DNA of 64,000 nt from Quillaja saponaria. Taxonomy: Eukaryota; Streptophyta; Magnoliopsida; Fabales; Quillajaceae. A program made the position numbers and the translations under genes. The notes below the pieces were generated by a model. It did no database searches. It saw only the letters and a list, made by a program, of their open reading frames with translations, and was not told the DNA's origin. Below are positions 46,058-57,590 of this stretch, piece by piece. The stretch is from assembly GCA_029379385.1 (NCBI GenBank), contig CM055613.1, positions 23,099,652 to 23,163,651 of the forward strand. The letters are read 5' to 3'. Numbering within the stretch: position 1 is the first letter of the stretch; every line of letters starts with the position of its first letter.

Positions 46058-47665
46058 TCTTCAGTAAGTGCAACAGTTTCATAATCACTAAGCTTCCTCT
46101 TCTTTGATAAGATGTCTTTCATGAATTTTGTGTAGATTGGCATTTGTTCAAGAGCTTCGAAAAATGGAAAGTTTATGTGGAGTTTCTTGAACACATCTAG
46201 AAATTTCTGGAATTGCTTGTCAAGGTTTTGCTTGTAGAACCTTTGGGGGAATGGAAGAGGAGGTTTCACTTTTTTGGGTTCAACAACTACTTTCTTTTCC
46301 TTCTCCTTTATGACTTCAATAGGCAATTCCTCTTTAGTAGGAGATCTAGGGATTTCATTAACTTGTATTTTCTTTTTTTGCTTCTCTAACTCTTTCCCAC
46401 TCCTACGAGTTATTGCCTTACATTGTTCCTTACTCTCCTTCCTTAGGTTTACTTCGGTATCACTGGGAAAGGCACCATGAAGTCTACTAGTCAAAGCATT
46501 TGCTAGCTGCCTAATTTGTTTGTCTAATATTCTCAAGGAGGCAGCTTGGTTTTGAATATTAGAATCAGTCCAAAACATATATTGTAGAAACATGTCTTCC
46601 AAAGATGGCTTCTTTTTAAGAGCTGCTTGCCTTTGTGGAGCTTGAATCTAGGAGGTGAATTAGGCCTTACAACTTGTGGTCCTTAATTATTCGAACCAAA
46701 GTCTAGGTGGTTTCTCCACCCTGAATTATATGTGTTGGAATAAGTGTTGTTTTAACGATAAAAATTTTGAACATATTTGACCGCTTTAGTATTTGGGCAT
46801 TGGTCCATGGTATGATCTTCACCATAAGCTTTACATACTAAGGTAGCGTCCTTAGCTTATTGTTGCACTCCAAAATTATCAAACCTTTTGTCAACCTAGC
46901 CACTTGTGCCATCAAAGCAGTGATGGCATCAATTTCATGAATTCTAGCCACTCATCGAGAGATGATAACCTTTCACTTGGCCATTGATGCAAGTTTGAGG
47001 CTGTATCTCCCAAAAGGTCATAGGCATCATCCATTGATTTACCCATCAAAACACCACCACCACCAGCATCAATTGTTGTTCTAGTTTGGTTTTCCAAACC
47101 ATTATAAAAGGCATGCACTTACAACCACTTAGGAATGCCATGATGTGGACACTTTCTCATTAAGATTTTATATATCTCCCATGCCTCTTAGAGAGACTCT
47201 TGATCTTGTTAAAGGAATGATGTGACTTCATTCCTTACCTTGGCAGTTTTTCTAGGAGGAAATGAACCAAGTGGTGATGGAATATTGAGGTAATAAATAC
47301 AGCCAACTTTTTACCTTATCTCGGAGTGAGAAAGGAAAAAGCCTAAGGAGGACTGTATCATTAGAGGTACTATTATACTTGAATGTGTCGCACAGCTCTA
47401 TGAATGAGACTAGATGGGTATGGGGGTTTTCACTTGGTAATCCCCTAAATTGAGCAAATTGTTGAATCATCTGGATTGTGCCCAGTTTGATCTCAAAATT
47501 GTTTACAGCAATGGTTGGCCTTTGTGTGCTAGAGTGGAGGCCTTGCACAAGAAGGACAATATAATCCCTTAAAGCCTTGTTTTCATGAATTTCTTGATCT
47601 TCAACCATTGCATGAGATTGTTTTAGGATTTGGTTATTTCTCAATTTTCTGAGCGTTCGTTCCAT
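46018..47665 (-). pseudogene. Athila gag
   Basis: Structural protein of the particle. A frame at 47665-47252 contains ALRDYIVLLVQGLHS, FAQFRGLPSENPHTHLVSFI, and LFPFSLRDKVKSWLYLLPQY. 47118-46912 contains MHAFYNGLENQTRTTIDAGG. A degenerate CCHC region follows at 46850-46780. The 194-codon frame at 46602-46018 carries ILDKQIRQLANALTSRLHGA, EQCKAITRRSGKELEK, a Lys/Glu-rich linker, LDKQFQKFLDVFKKLHINFP and YTKFMKDILSKKRKL. Frameshifts separate the parts. The first ATG used (47665) is the first of the open frame; the true start may lie upstream. Confidence 0.9.
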
Positions 47666-47800
47666 CTCAGAATCGTATGGTAATAGATCTAAATCTCTAG
47701 TGTTTTACATGGAATGCCAATAGCATCTGAAATCAAAAATAAAAAACTTGAGTAAGAATCAAGTAAGCTTATAATGATATTCACAAAATAAAATAAATTA

Positions 47801-47819
47801 TTCCCCAACAGCGGCGCCA
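47801..47819 (-). promoter_or_regulatory. Athila primer-binding site (tRNA-Asp type)
   Basis: Minus-strand TGGCGCCGCTGTTGGGGAA, 6 bp inside the LTR, resembles the Athila/Tat PBS complementary to tRNA-Asp with a few mismatches. Confidence 0.82.
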
Positions 47820-47825
47820 AAAACT

Positions 47826-48745
47826 TGATAGGAATTGTACAAAACGCAAGTACACATATCTTTCTCAAGTAATATAGTAACAAGTAGAGATCGTTCCTAC
47901 AATGAATAATAATTCTTTATGCTAATTACCACTATAGTGCAGCTTAACTCTAATCAAGCCAATGTAAATTCAGAGATAAATTTGATTTAAAAATATTAAA
48001 ACTAAGTCTAGATTCACGATATCCCTCACACCATATCTTAATAATTTTAATTAAATTCAATTCATGCATTAGCTAATATTAACCCAGATTTCTTAGTCAA
48101 TTACTAGTATACTCCTATGCTTAGCAATTATATATTCCTCTTAGTCTAATTCTCTATATTCCTATGAGAATTATTCTAATGCAAACTCATTAAGACCCAA
48201 TCTCCTAGTTACTTATGGTAAAAAAGCATATCCCTATCTCTTAAACAAATCAGATCATCCAAATCATCTGAATAATTCAAATATAAGTTATATCACCTAA
48301 GGCTAATCTCAAAATTGACTTTTCCAAGTCAACTTAGGAATTCCTAATCAATCTAACTAGTGATCAAGCAATTAGAAGCATTATGAACAAGGTAATATAA
48401 ATACTAAAATTAAAGCCTCATAAGCTATATGTAAGTTCAATTGTTATTCCTAGAATACGACTACTCTATATTAACTACAGAAAATATAAAAACTAAAGAC
48501 AAAGCCATTATAAGTAAATAGAAAAATAAGAAGAAGAAGAAATAGAAACTAGTTGTTACTCTTTAAGTCTCATTTAGCTCCTTAGCACTCTCTATCATGA
48601 GCTCTGGTGTGCATCTTAACCTTAGACTTGCTTCTCTATTTATAAGCTTTTTCTTCCTATTTGATTTAAAATAAAAGTCCCAAGAATCCATACAAGCACT
48701 GCAGCACATGCATATATGGCATTGTGACGTTACAAGGTCTATTCA
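47826..48745 (-). repeat. Athila 5' LTR, promoter-distal part
   Basis: First part (in plus coordinates) of the 5' LTR; the rest is at 55112-55435. A minus-strand TATA box (CTTATAAATAG) is at 48636-48646. Confidence 0.88.
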
Positions 48746-50932
48746 ATAGTAATACTTGTGTAATATTCCTTGGACATTCTTCTTATTTCACTTTACATCA
48801 TACTACCATGATTAGTGCTCTTGTATTCATCCTCCTTAATTTTATCTTTTCCTCCAATGGTCTTTAAATCCATGCTACTCTATTTATTTAATCTTTAATT
48901 AACCAAGATTTACTTAAGAAATGTAACTTGTGAATAACGGGTTAATATTCCTAGAGACACAATTTGAAAAATACTATTTATACAAGAGCCAATTACTAAA
49001 ATTGTTAAGTAAACTTGTTAAGAACACAAGTACAACTTTATACAAAAATAACCCCGTACTACATAATCGCACTTCAACATAAATACTTATATGTTTTCCA
49101 AATCCACTTGCCATCTTTTCTTGTTATATAGACCATGCATTTTTCCAAGAAAAACAATACACATCCATGCTACTAATTAATCTGCACATCAAAATGAAGA
49201 AAAGTGAGTTGAACCTCAACAACCATTCATACATAACAATGAAGGATTCTTGATGACAATTTTAGAAATATAGGAATATCCAATGCAAATTAATCCTTTT
49301 TCCTCTTTTCCACTCCTTAGTAACCATTCTTGAATGGTTCATTCAAACCAGAGGCTGCCTTACAAGGACTTTGATGTATCATGAATACCAACCTCTTGTA
49401 TACATGGGCACTGCCTCTCCATAGTAAGATCCATACTAGGTTTGAGCATCCTTTCGTTGGGATACTTGGGATCTTCGGCCAACATGAACTTAAGACAAGT
49501 TACTAGAATTATTATCCTTTTTCTTTTCCTATAAATTTTCCAAAAAAGGAATTCTTTTCATCATTTTCATTTCATATGCATGAAGGACATGAGAATATCA
49601 TGAGGAATATAAGAGTACCAAAAAAGTGAGTAGTGAAAAAAAGATGAAATAGACAAAGATATGCATGAATACTTGCCTAATACCCTTAATGTTTATTTAT
49701 TTTTTCTTTCTTTCTTTCTTTCTACGCCTCCCTCCTACATCCTTTTCTTACTCAGTTTTACTTCTTCTTCTTTTTTCTCCTACAATTTTTCCCTTTATTT
49801 CCTCTTAATTCACGGTTTTGCTTTTCCTTTTATTTCTTACTATTTCTCTCACTTTCTTTGTTTTTCCACTTTTCTCTCACATTAGTGCACACTTTACCTT
49901 ACCTATGCATTTTCGGTCACCACCCCCCTCTTATTTATAGTGCATGGCCAAGGCGTGGATTTGAGGAGAAAGTTTTGTTTCCTATTTTACCCTTTTAGTT
50001 CTCTAAAATTACAACCTTCCATTTGTCACTCTTTAAATTAACATGTGTTCTTTCTTCCTAACACTTGTCTTCCTTTTATTTCCTAGTTTAGATTCTTTTA
50101 TTAATAGTAAGCCACCTAGTTACCTTAAATCTCTACACTTGTCTTGTTAATTATTCCATGTACACATTGCTTCCTTAAATCTCTACACATATTCACCTTA
50201 ATTATTTCATGGACACCTTGTTTCCTTAATTCTCTACACATGTCCTACTTAATCATTCCATTGGCCACCTAGTAACCTTAATGCTCTACATATGTCCTAC
50301 TTAATCATTTCACGGACACCTAGTATTTACCTTGCCTTCCACTTGTCTAGCTATCTTTCTATGTTAATTATTACTTGCCACCTTATGTCCTAACTTTCTT
50401 CCACATGCCCCCTTAATTATTACAACTTTTCCACCCTTTTCCTCCTTCTTACAACTAAGATCCTTCATTAATTACAAGTTACCGCCACACTTATTCTCCT
50501 TCTTAAACCTAAGTCCCTTTATTAATTGCATATTTAATCTTTTTCTTACACCTAATTCATCACACTTCCTTTTCTAAAAAGCAACCTATATTTTGTTATT
50601 TTCTCTTCTTCTTCCAACACCATCATGTAGCATTTTTCCATCTTTGTTCCAATGCCTACACTTGTCCATGTTTTTCTATGTATTTTTTTCTTATACATAT
50701 ATACGTGTACGTATGTACGTACATGTATTTAAATATATTTTATACATATACACTACTCCTATATTGATATGCATCCTATATATATTTTTATACGTATTTT
50801 ATACACACATGTACCATTCCTGTGCATGAAATAATATGTATAAACTTGATATTAAATTTTAAATCCTATTTAGCTCTTAAGATAATTACCTATCCTATAA
50901 TTAATTTAGGTATTAATTTGGGGGATGTTACA
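48746..50932 (-). repeat. Gypsy copy 2 3' LTR, end-truncated
   Basis: Aligns with 52904-55111 nearly throughout. Conserved promoter block near 49935. Ends GATGTTACA. Confidence 0.88.
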
Positions 50933-51017
50933 ATACTCCACCCCTTTAAAAGAATTTTGTCCTCAAAATTCAAGCACTAATCTAAATAATCTTGCACTAA
51001 TCTAAACAATCTTTCTC

Positions 51018-51323
51018 TTACTTCCTTTCTACTTTTGATTTTTTTTTTCCCATGGCATACCTCAAAGTATTCACTTTATCCATCTTGGAAAACCTCAGGT
51101 CATTCGCTTTATCCATCTCAGTAAATCTCAAGATATTCGCTTTATCCATCTCGGTAAACCTCAGGATATTCAATTTATCCATCTTGATAAACCTCAGGGT
51201 ATTCACTTTATCCATCCCAGTAAACCTCAAGGTATTCACTTTATCCATCTCGGTAATTTTTAGGGTATTCGTTTTATTCATCTTGGTATGCCTTAAAGAG
51301 TTAACATTAACATATTGTACCAT
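51018..51323 (-). CDS. Unknown repeat protein frame (11-residue repeats), gypsy copy 2
   Basis: A 101-codon frame matches the one at 20604-20900. It starts MVQYVNVNSLRHTKMNKTNT, then has about eight units like NTLRFTEMDKA, and a basic end (GKKKSKVERK). The 33-bp units occupy about 51058-51300. The position between gag and polypurine tract, the sense strand and the lack of stops are shared by both copies. Function unknown; it may be a tolerated satellite rather than a gene. Confidence 0.4.
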   Translation of the reverse strand: MVQYVNVNSLRHTKMNKTNTLKITEMDKVNTLRFTGMDKVNTLRFIKMDKLNILRFTEMDKANILRFTEMDKANDLRFSKMDKVNTLRYAMGKKKSKVERK

Positions 51324-51394
51324 TTAATATACACTTACCTCGAATAACGTAGTCATCCTCTTGTGCTTCTTTTTTATTTAAGGAGAATACTCGA

Positions 51395-52369
51395 CCCAAT
51401 GCTACTGGATTCCCATCACTACAACAAATGTTGCTACCCCTCAAACAAGGCCTACCCCCATAAAATCTCCCATACCTATTACACGGTCCTTTTAATCCCC
51501 TGATTGACCCCCTATTTGTTTCCTTCTATCTTGCCATTGGTTTGGCTTTACTTATCTTACACCTGCAACCCTCTTATTACTTTCATTCCTCTCCATCTTT
51601 CTAACCCTTTTGCAAACTTCATACTTCCTCTTCCTTTTGGTTTCCTCCTACATAAATACTTCTCAGTTATTTTGCTCTTCCCTACTAATTGAGCAAAGTT
51701 TTATATTTCCAAAGTAGCTATCTTACCCCCTCACATTAGAATTTAGACCCTTTTGGAATTTATCAGCTTTCCACCTATCATCATAATAAGTTTGCAAGTA
51801 GTTAGAGAACTTAGATAGTTCTTCAAATCTGTGCTCGTACTCGACTACACTCATGTTTCCTTGTCTAAGTTGATTAAACTTAGCTTTAAGGTCCTACTTT
51901 ACACTCTAGGGAAAATATTTTTTGTGGAAAACTCTCTTAAAATTATCTACAAGTAACTTTTCAATTCTTTGTCACTAATACTCGGATTCTCCTTCTAGCA
52001 TATAAGTGCATAGAACTAACTTATCATCATCCATACACTCCATAACTCTAAAAATTTTCTCTAATTGCCTTAACCATGTTTCAGCTACTCGGTAGTCATA
52101 ATTTCCTACAAACCTAGGTAGATTCGGCTTCCTAAAGTAATCCTCAAGGATCCTGCTTCTCTATGCCTAGGCTTATTCCCTCCTAATCCTTCTACACCTA
52201 CGGCACTGTTACCTTGAGCGGCATCATTAACAGCAGTAGTGGCCGCTATTGCAGCCTCTATAGTAGCATTTTGAGCTCCTATTTGGTTTCTCATTACCCC
52301 TAACACATCTTCCAGTGCATTGAGTATGCCTTCCAAGAGCTCATTTTAAGATCTTCATTCGGGAGCCAT
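51395..52369 (-). pseudogene. Gypsy-type gag, copy 2, zinc knuckle deleted
   Basis: ATG at 52369, but stops occur within ten codons. A frame at 52336-52106 holds NELLEGILNALEDVLGVMRN-like sequence and the Ala-rich linker. The gag core (PRFVGNYDYRVAE, LRQLEKIFRVMECMDDDKLV) follows in another frame near 52110-51990. At about 51409-51420 roughly 60 bp present in copy 1 are missing, which removes the second half of the CCHC knuckle. Non-functional. Confidence 0.85.
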
Positions 52370-52762
52370 CCTAAAATATATATGCAACACACTTTTAGAT
52401 TTGTTCCTAAAACAAACATCCTAACATATCCTAGTATGCCATGTTCCTTTCCTTTTCACTATGCATGCAACACATTTAACATTTCCTTTCCTTTCCTTTT
52501 CATGTAACATTGAATACTTCCTTTCCTCATAACATTTCCAACAATTTTCACATAACATATATATAGAACACATGAACACATATATAAATGCAATACATGT
52601 AACATGTAGCACCTTCTTGTTATATCATCAATTTGTAAACATTATAATATGCATTTTATCAAAGCAAGGAAAACACATTCAAACCTTTGGAGAAAGTGGT
52701 AAGTAACAAAATCATGGTAAGTCACTCGAAGCATCCTTTCCTCACCTTTGCCCAAATCGTTG

Positions 52763-52773
52763 CTCTGATACCA
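52763..52773 (-). promoter_or_regulatory. Primer-binding site, gypsy copy 2 (tRNA-iMet)
   Basis: Minus-strand TGGTATCAGAG, 4 bp from the 5' LTR end at 52778; identical to copy 1. Confidence 0.92.
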
Positions 52774-52777
52774 TAAT

Positions 52778-55111
52778 TGTAACATCCTCTTTCTTTAATC
52801 CTTCACTTAATCTACTAATAAACTCTTAAGCCAATTTAATCGGTAATACTTTTTTCACTTGTATTTTCTAGCATCTTTATTTTCCTTTCTACGGTGATAC
52901 TTGTATAATATTCCTCTGACATTCTTCTTATTTCACTTTACACCATACTACTATGATTAGTGCTCTTGTATTCCTCCTTCTTAATTTTATCTTTTTCTCC
53001 AATGGACTTTAAATCCATGCTACTCTTTTTATTTAATCTTCAATTAACCAAGATTTACTTAAGAAATGTAACTTGTGAATAACGGGTTAATATTCCTACA
53101 GACACAAGTTCCAAACTATTATTTATACAAGAGCCAATTACTAAAATTGCTAAGTAAACTTGTTAAGAACACAACTACAACTTTATATAAAAATAACCCT
53201 ATACTACATAATCGCACTTCAACACAAATATATCTATGTTTTCCAAACAAGATCCACTTGCCATCTTTTCTTTTTACATAGATCATGACTTTCTCCAAGG
53301 AAAACAATACACATCCACGGTACTAATTATTCTTCACAACAAGATGAAGAAAAGTAAGTCAAACCTCAACAAGCATTTATACATAACAACAAAGGATTCT
53401 TGATGGCAGTTTTAGAAATATAAGAATATGCAATGCAAATGAATCCTTTTTCCTCTTTTCCACTCCTTAGTAACCATTCTTGAACGGTTCATGCAAACCC
53501 AAGGTTGCCTTACAAGGACTTTGATGTACCATGAATATCAACCTCTCGTATACATGACACTGCCTCTCGATAGTAGGATCCATACTATAGTTTAAGCATC
53601 CTTCCTTTGGGATACTTGGGAACTTCGGCCAACATGAACTCAAGACAAGTTACAAGAATTATTATCATTTTCTTTTTCCTTTAAATTTCCCAAAAAGGAA
53701 ATTCTTTTCATCATTTTCATTTCACATGCAAGAAAGACATGAGAATTTCATGAAGAATATAAGAGTACCAAGGAAGTGAGCAGTGAAACAATGATGAAAT
53801 AAGAAAAGATATGCATGAATACTTGCCTAATACCCTTAATGTTTGTTTTTTTCTTTCCTTCTTTCTTTCTACGCCTCCTTCCTTCCTAATTTCCTTGCTG
53901 GGTTTTTTTTTTTCTCCTATAGTTTTGCCCTTTCTTTCCTCCTTGTTCACGGTTTTGCCTTTCCTTTGATTTCTTACTATTTCTCTCACTTTCTTTGTTT
54001 TCCCACTTTTCTCTTACTTTCTCTCACTTTAGTGCATACTTTACCTTGCCTATGCATTTTTGGTTACCACCCCCTTCCTATTTATAGTGCATGGCTAAGG
54101 CTTGGATTTTAGGAGAAAGTTTCATTTCCAATTTTACCCTTTTAGTTCTCTAAAATTACAACCTTCCATTTGTCACTCTCTAAATTAACATGTGTTCTTT
54201 CTTCCTAATACTCGTCTTCCTCCTACTTCCTAGTTTAGATTCTTTCATTATTAGTAAGCCACCTAGTTACCTTAAATCTCTACACATGTCATGTTAATTA
54301 TTTCATGTACACATTACTTCCTTAAATCTCTACACATATACACCTTAATTATTTCATGGACACCTTGTTTTCTTAATTCTTTACACATGTCCTACTTAAT
54401 CATTCCATGGCTACCTAGTAACCTTAATTCTCTACACATGTCCCACTTAATCATTTCATGGACACCTAGTGTTTACCTTGCCTTCCACTTGTCTAGCCAC
54501 CTTTCTATGTTAATTATTACTTGTCACCTTATGTCCTAACTTTCTTCCATATGCCCCCTTAATTATTACAACTTTTCCACCCTTTTCCTCCTTCTTACAA
54601 TTAATCCCCTTCATTAATTACAAATTGCCACACTTATTCTCCTTCTTACACCCTTGTCCCTTCATTAATTGCAAGTTGCCACACTTATTCTCTTCCTTAC
54701 ACATAGACCCTTTCATTAATTACAAATTGCCACATTTAATCTTTTTCTTACACCTAATTCATCACATTTCCCCTTCTAGAAAGTAACCCATATTTTATTA
54801 TTTTATCTTCTTCTTCCAACACCACCTTGTAACATTTTTCCATCTTTGTTCCAACAACTACACGTGTCCATGTTTTTTCTATGTATTTTTTCCTTATACA
54901 TATATACGTGTATATATGTCATACATGTATTTATATGTATACACTACTCCTATATTGATTTGTATCCTATACATATTATTATATGTATCTTATACGCATA
55001 TGTACTATTCCTATATATGAAATAATACGTATAAGCATGATATTAAATTTTAAATCCTATTTAGCTCTTAAGATAATTACTTATCCTATAATTAATTTAG
55101 GGAATGTCACA
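52778..55111 (-). repeat. Gypsy copy 2 5' LTR
   Basis: 2,334 bp, TGTAACATCC … TGTCACA. TATA-like box on the minus strand near 54078-54086. Its first 120 bp differ from the LTR of copy 1 beyond the terminal TGTAACAYCC. Confidence 0.9.
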
Positions 55112-55435
55112 GCCGCAACTGAATCCTCTTTGCCTTTTCATCAAGTTTTTCCTTTTGGGGCACTACAACTTCATGTTATTCAGCATTATGGCCCTAGTTG
55201 AGTTGCTTCCTTTCTCTAATTTGAACTTGGACACTGCAAGGACACCTAAAACAAATTAAATACCAAAGTTCGAAAAACTACTCCTAATTAAGATAAAAAC
55301 TCTACAAAACTCTTAAAAAAACCTAAAACAACTGTGACACTATATTTAACTAGTATTCTAACTTAAAATATCAAGATTAGGATCAAATATTAATTTAAAT
55401 CATAGTGAAATAACTCTATTATTCTAGAGTTACCA
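55112..55435 (-). repeat. Athila 5' LTR, remaining part
   Basis: Matches 38460-38782 closely (GGACACCTAAAACAAATTAA, ATATTTAACTAGTATTCTAA, GTGAAATAACTCTATTATTC). Ends TTACCA in place of TTATCA. Confidence 0.9.
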
Positions 55436-55765
55436 TCAAATAAAAAAGAAAAGATAGAACAAGATGTGAGCATTTAGTCAAATGACATTTTAATAATATC
55501 AACCTAGTAAATAAACTTAGTTTAATAAATTAGAAACACTAGTTTAACTAAATGGGAATTTAAATTTGTCCATGATTATCTTAACAATATACTTTACACC
55601 ATTACATTCTAAGTAAGATAAATTAAAATATTTAGGTGCAGAGATAACAAGACTTCCTAATTATTTTATAACTTAGTTAGATTCTCTTCCATAATACAAA
55701 CATTAATAGACTTCTAATAATTTTGAAAATAAATTTATAATAGACTTATAGGTTAGGGTATTATA

Positions 55766-56640
55766 CCACGACGGTACAACATTTATGGTACGGCACCCCA
55801 AAACCCAGAAAAATTCATATTTACACAGAGAGTAATATGCCATAACTCTTACTCACAAGCACTGCTGCGTCCACTTTTTAAGAAATTCTAGGTTTCATCC
55901 CGAGAGGTCTTCACTGTGGCAGTATGCTATTAACGTCACAGTGCTCATGTTTTCTAGTTTCAAAATTTTAGGGCATGACACCGCAGTACCAGTTACTTTA
56001 CGCCGCGGCATTCTATCAGGAATTATGTTTTTTAAAAATGATTTCAGACCCCAAAACTCCCATACTCAAAACCTAATCCCATTAATCCAAAAATTAGAAG
56101 TTTTAGGGTTAAATCCTCAACCCAAAACCCATTCCTGTCAAATCCCTTCACTTTTGCACACTTTCCCTCACCCATATCATTGTTCACTCGCGTTCTTCAT
56201 GTGGCTTCAACACAAGTAAGTTTTCACCTACTCCTCTTTTAATTATTCAAATTTTTGTGTAGGTCGATGCTTTTCTTATGTTTGAAGGCTTATTTACTTT
56301 AAGTTCAGTGGGTGGATATCTTTATTTAGAAGATTGTGCATAATTGTTGACTTCGGGTTTATGTTACATGGGTTTTACATTTTGAATCAAGAAAATATGC
56401 TCATACATTTATATTGGCTAGAATTTATGCAATGAATATATAGAAAGCCCCATTATTGCTCCTATCCCTATATTGCATGAATGTGCATTGAAATTCTTCT
56501 GGTAGTTGAACAAAGTTTGGGGGTGGGGTAATTGAATATTTATGGGGGTGTTGTAGGTTATGCTTTATTGATTTGTGTCTACTAAAACAGAGAAACTGCT
56601 TCAATGAGGCTTTACATTATAAGAAGTTGATGGCTCAATG
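55766..56640 (+). other. Athila spacer and ORF2 leader (right part)
   Basis: GC-rich words (ACTGCTGCGTCC, ACACCGCAGTACC, CGCCGCGGCA) up to 56030. Then a leader with GGCTTCAACACAAGTAAGTT at 56203-56222, matching AATTGCTTCAACATAAATAA on the minus strand near 41640. The shared GTAAGT-like word could be a splice donor, which is speculative. The open frame at 55941-56219 is not supported as a gene. Confidence 0.5.
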
Positions 56641-57590
56641 AGGTTTTCATTTTAGCCCCGACTACTTCTCATAAATAGTTTGACAGATCTAGGTACACCA
56701 TGGGGTTAGTTGTGTGCACCTCTTCCAAATGGGGTTGTGGCTTTGGTAAATTCTATGCCAACCTTGCTGAGCATAAGGACAGCAAGGTCATAGTTCGGAG
56801 AAAAATGGTGCCATTCACGAGCACAACAATTAAGGCCTACTATGGCATTCCAAACATTCCTGATATTAACAAATATGTGCCATACTCAAATGGCATAGTT
56901 GACTATGGGGAGGTGATCAATGTCTTATGCTACTAAGACTCCACTTGCAAGATGACTAATGGGGAATCGGTGCATTTCAAAGTAAGTCAGCTGTAGTCCA
57001 CTGCGAGAGCTTGGTACTACTTCATTCTCTTAAACATACTGCTAAGTGGACATACAAGCGATGTAACCAAGAAAAGAGCTATGTCATCATCCAAGGTATG
57101 TCTATGCCATCATCCAAAGTATGTCTATTGACGATGGTCATTTAATTCACAGTGCTATGTTATAAACTATAAGTAGCAAGCACCTTTGCTTATGGTTTCC
57201 TTCCCTCATTACTAAAGTATGCTTTTTGACCGATGCACTTTAGGATGACTCCGAGCCCTTGGAGCTTCAGAAGGGACCCATTGATGATAAACTCATGTAT
57301 AAATGCATGCATAGAAACTTTGTGGTCAGGAAGGGTGATCAAGCAGCTCCAACTTATTCAAAATTGATAGGTGTTGGGTGCCTCACTATACCCAGTGCAT
57401 CTCTCACTTAGAGGTGCAATGTGTGGAGCATTGGCAGCACAACCATGCTGTCAACCATTAGAACAAAGAGCTTCTACGGATGATGTTGCAAACAGGAGGA
57501 TAGGATCCTACCACTTTCCCTCTAATCCTCGAGCCACTAGTTCTATTCCTTCATCCTAAGATTGACGATGACATTGATTTTAATGAATGA
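56640..57590 (+). pseudogene. Athila ORF2, plus-strand copy
   Basis: Same protein as at 40074-41138. Visible in order: SSKWGCGFGKFYANLAEHKD, KMVPFTSTTIKAYYGIPN, VDYGEVINVLCY, a stop, KMTNGESVHFK, GHTSDVTKKRAM, then LWFPSLITK and the acidic end IDDDIDFNE with a stop at 57588-57590. A short direct duplication (CATCATCCAARGTATGTCTA, twice at 57086-57128) breaks the frame. Conservation of the domain, order and acidic tail between two diverged elements supports a real protein. Function unknown. Confidence 0.75.

Larger units (their letters stand above)
48746..55111 (-). mobile_element. Gag-only gypsy element, family copy 2, one LTR truncated
   Basis: Two LTRs (about 48746-50932 and 52778-55111) flank a 1,845-bp internal region with PBS, gag and the 33-bp array, in the same minus orientation as copy 1. 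It is inserted in the Athila 5' LTR. The left LTR lacks roughly the first 125 bp, beginning at the TAATACTTG point of the other LTR. No target duplication is visible (GCCGC on the right, no match on the left), so a deletion at the left junction is inferred. Like copy 1 it has no pol. Confidence 0.9.
37890..55435 (-). mobile_element. Athila-type gypsy element, nearly complete, minus strand
   Basis: Minus-strand order: 5' LTR (55435-55112 plus 48745-47826, split by gypsy copy 2), tRNA-Asp-type PBS, gag, protease, RT, RNase H, integrase, spacer, ORF2, 3' untranslated region, purine tract, 3' LTR (38782-37890). LTR ends are TGATAAC … CCTATCA. Flanking pentamers ACAAA (37885-37889) and TCAAA (55436-55440) differ at one base. 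Gag, pol and ORF2 all carry stops. Without the insertion the element is about 11.2 kb, normal for Athila. Confidence 0.92.
35511..55765. mobile_element. 'TGTAATACC' LTR, probably solo, split by an Athila insertion
   Basis: Pieces at 35511-37889 and 55436-55765 (about 2.7 kb together). It starts TGTAATACC and ends GGTATTATA, an inverted-repeat pair expected of LTR ends, with the last CA mutated. Flanking pentamers TCATA and CCACG differ only by transitions, so a decayed target duplication is possible but weak. There is no coding potential. It holds (TA)n tracts at 36027-36047 and 36233-36257, and a tRNA-like segment at 35864-35935. LTR identity is inferred from the ends and from its place in the nest. 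Confidence 0.5.
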
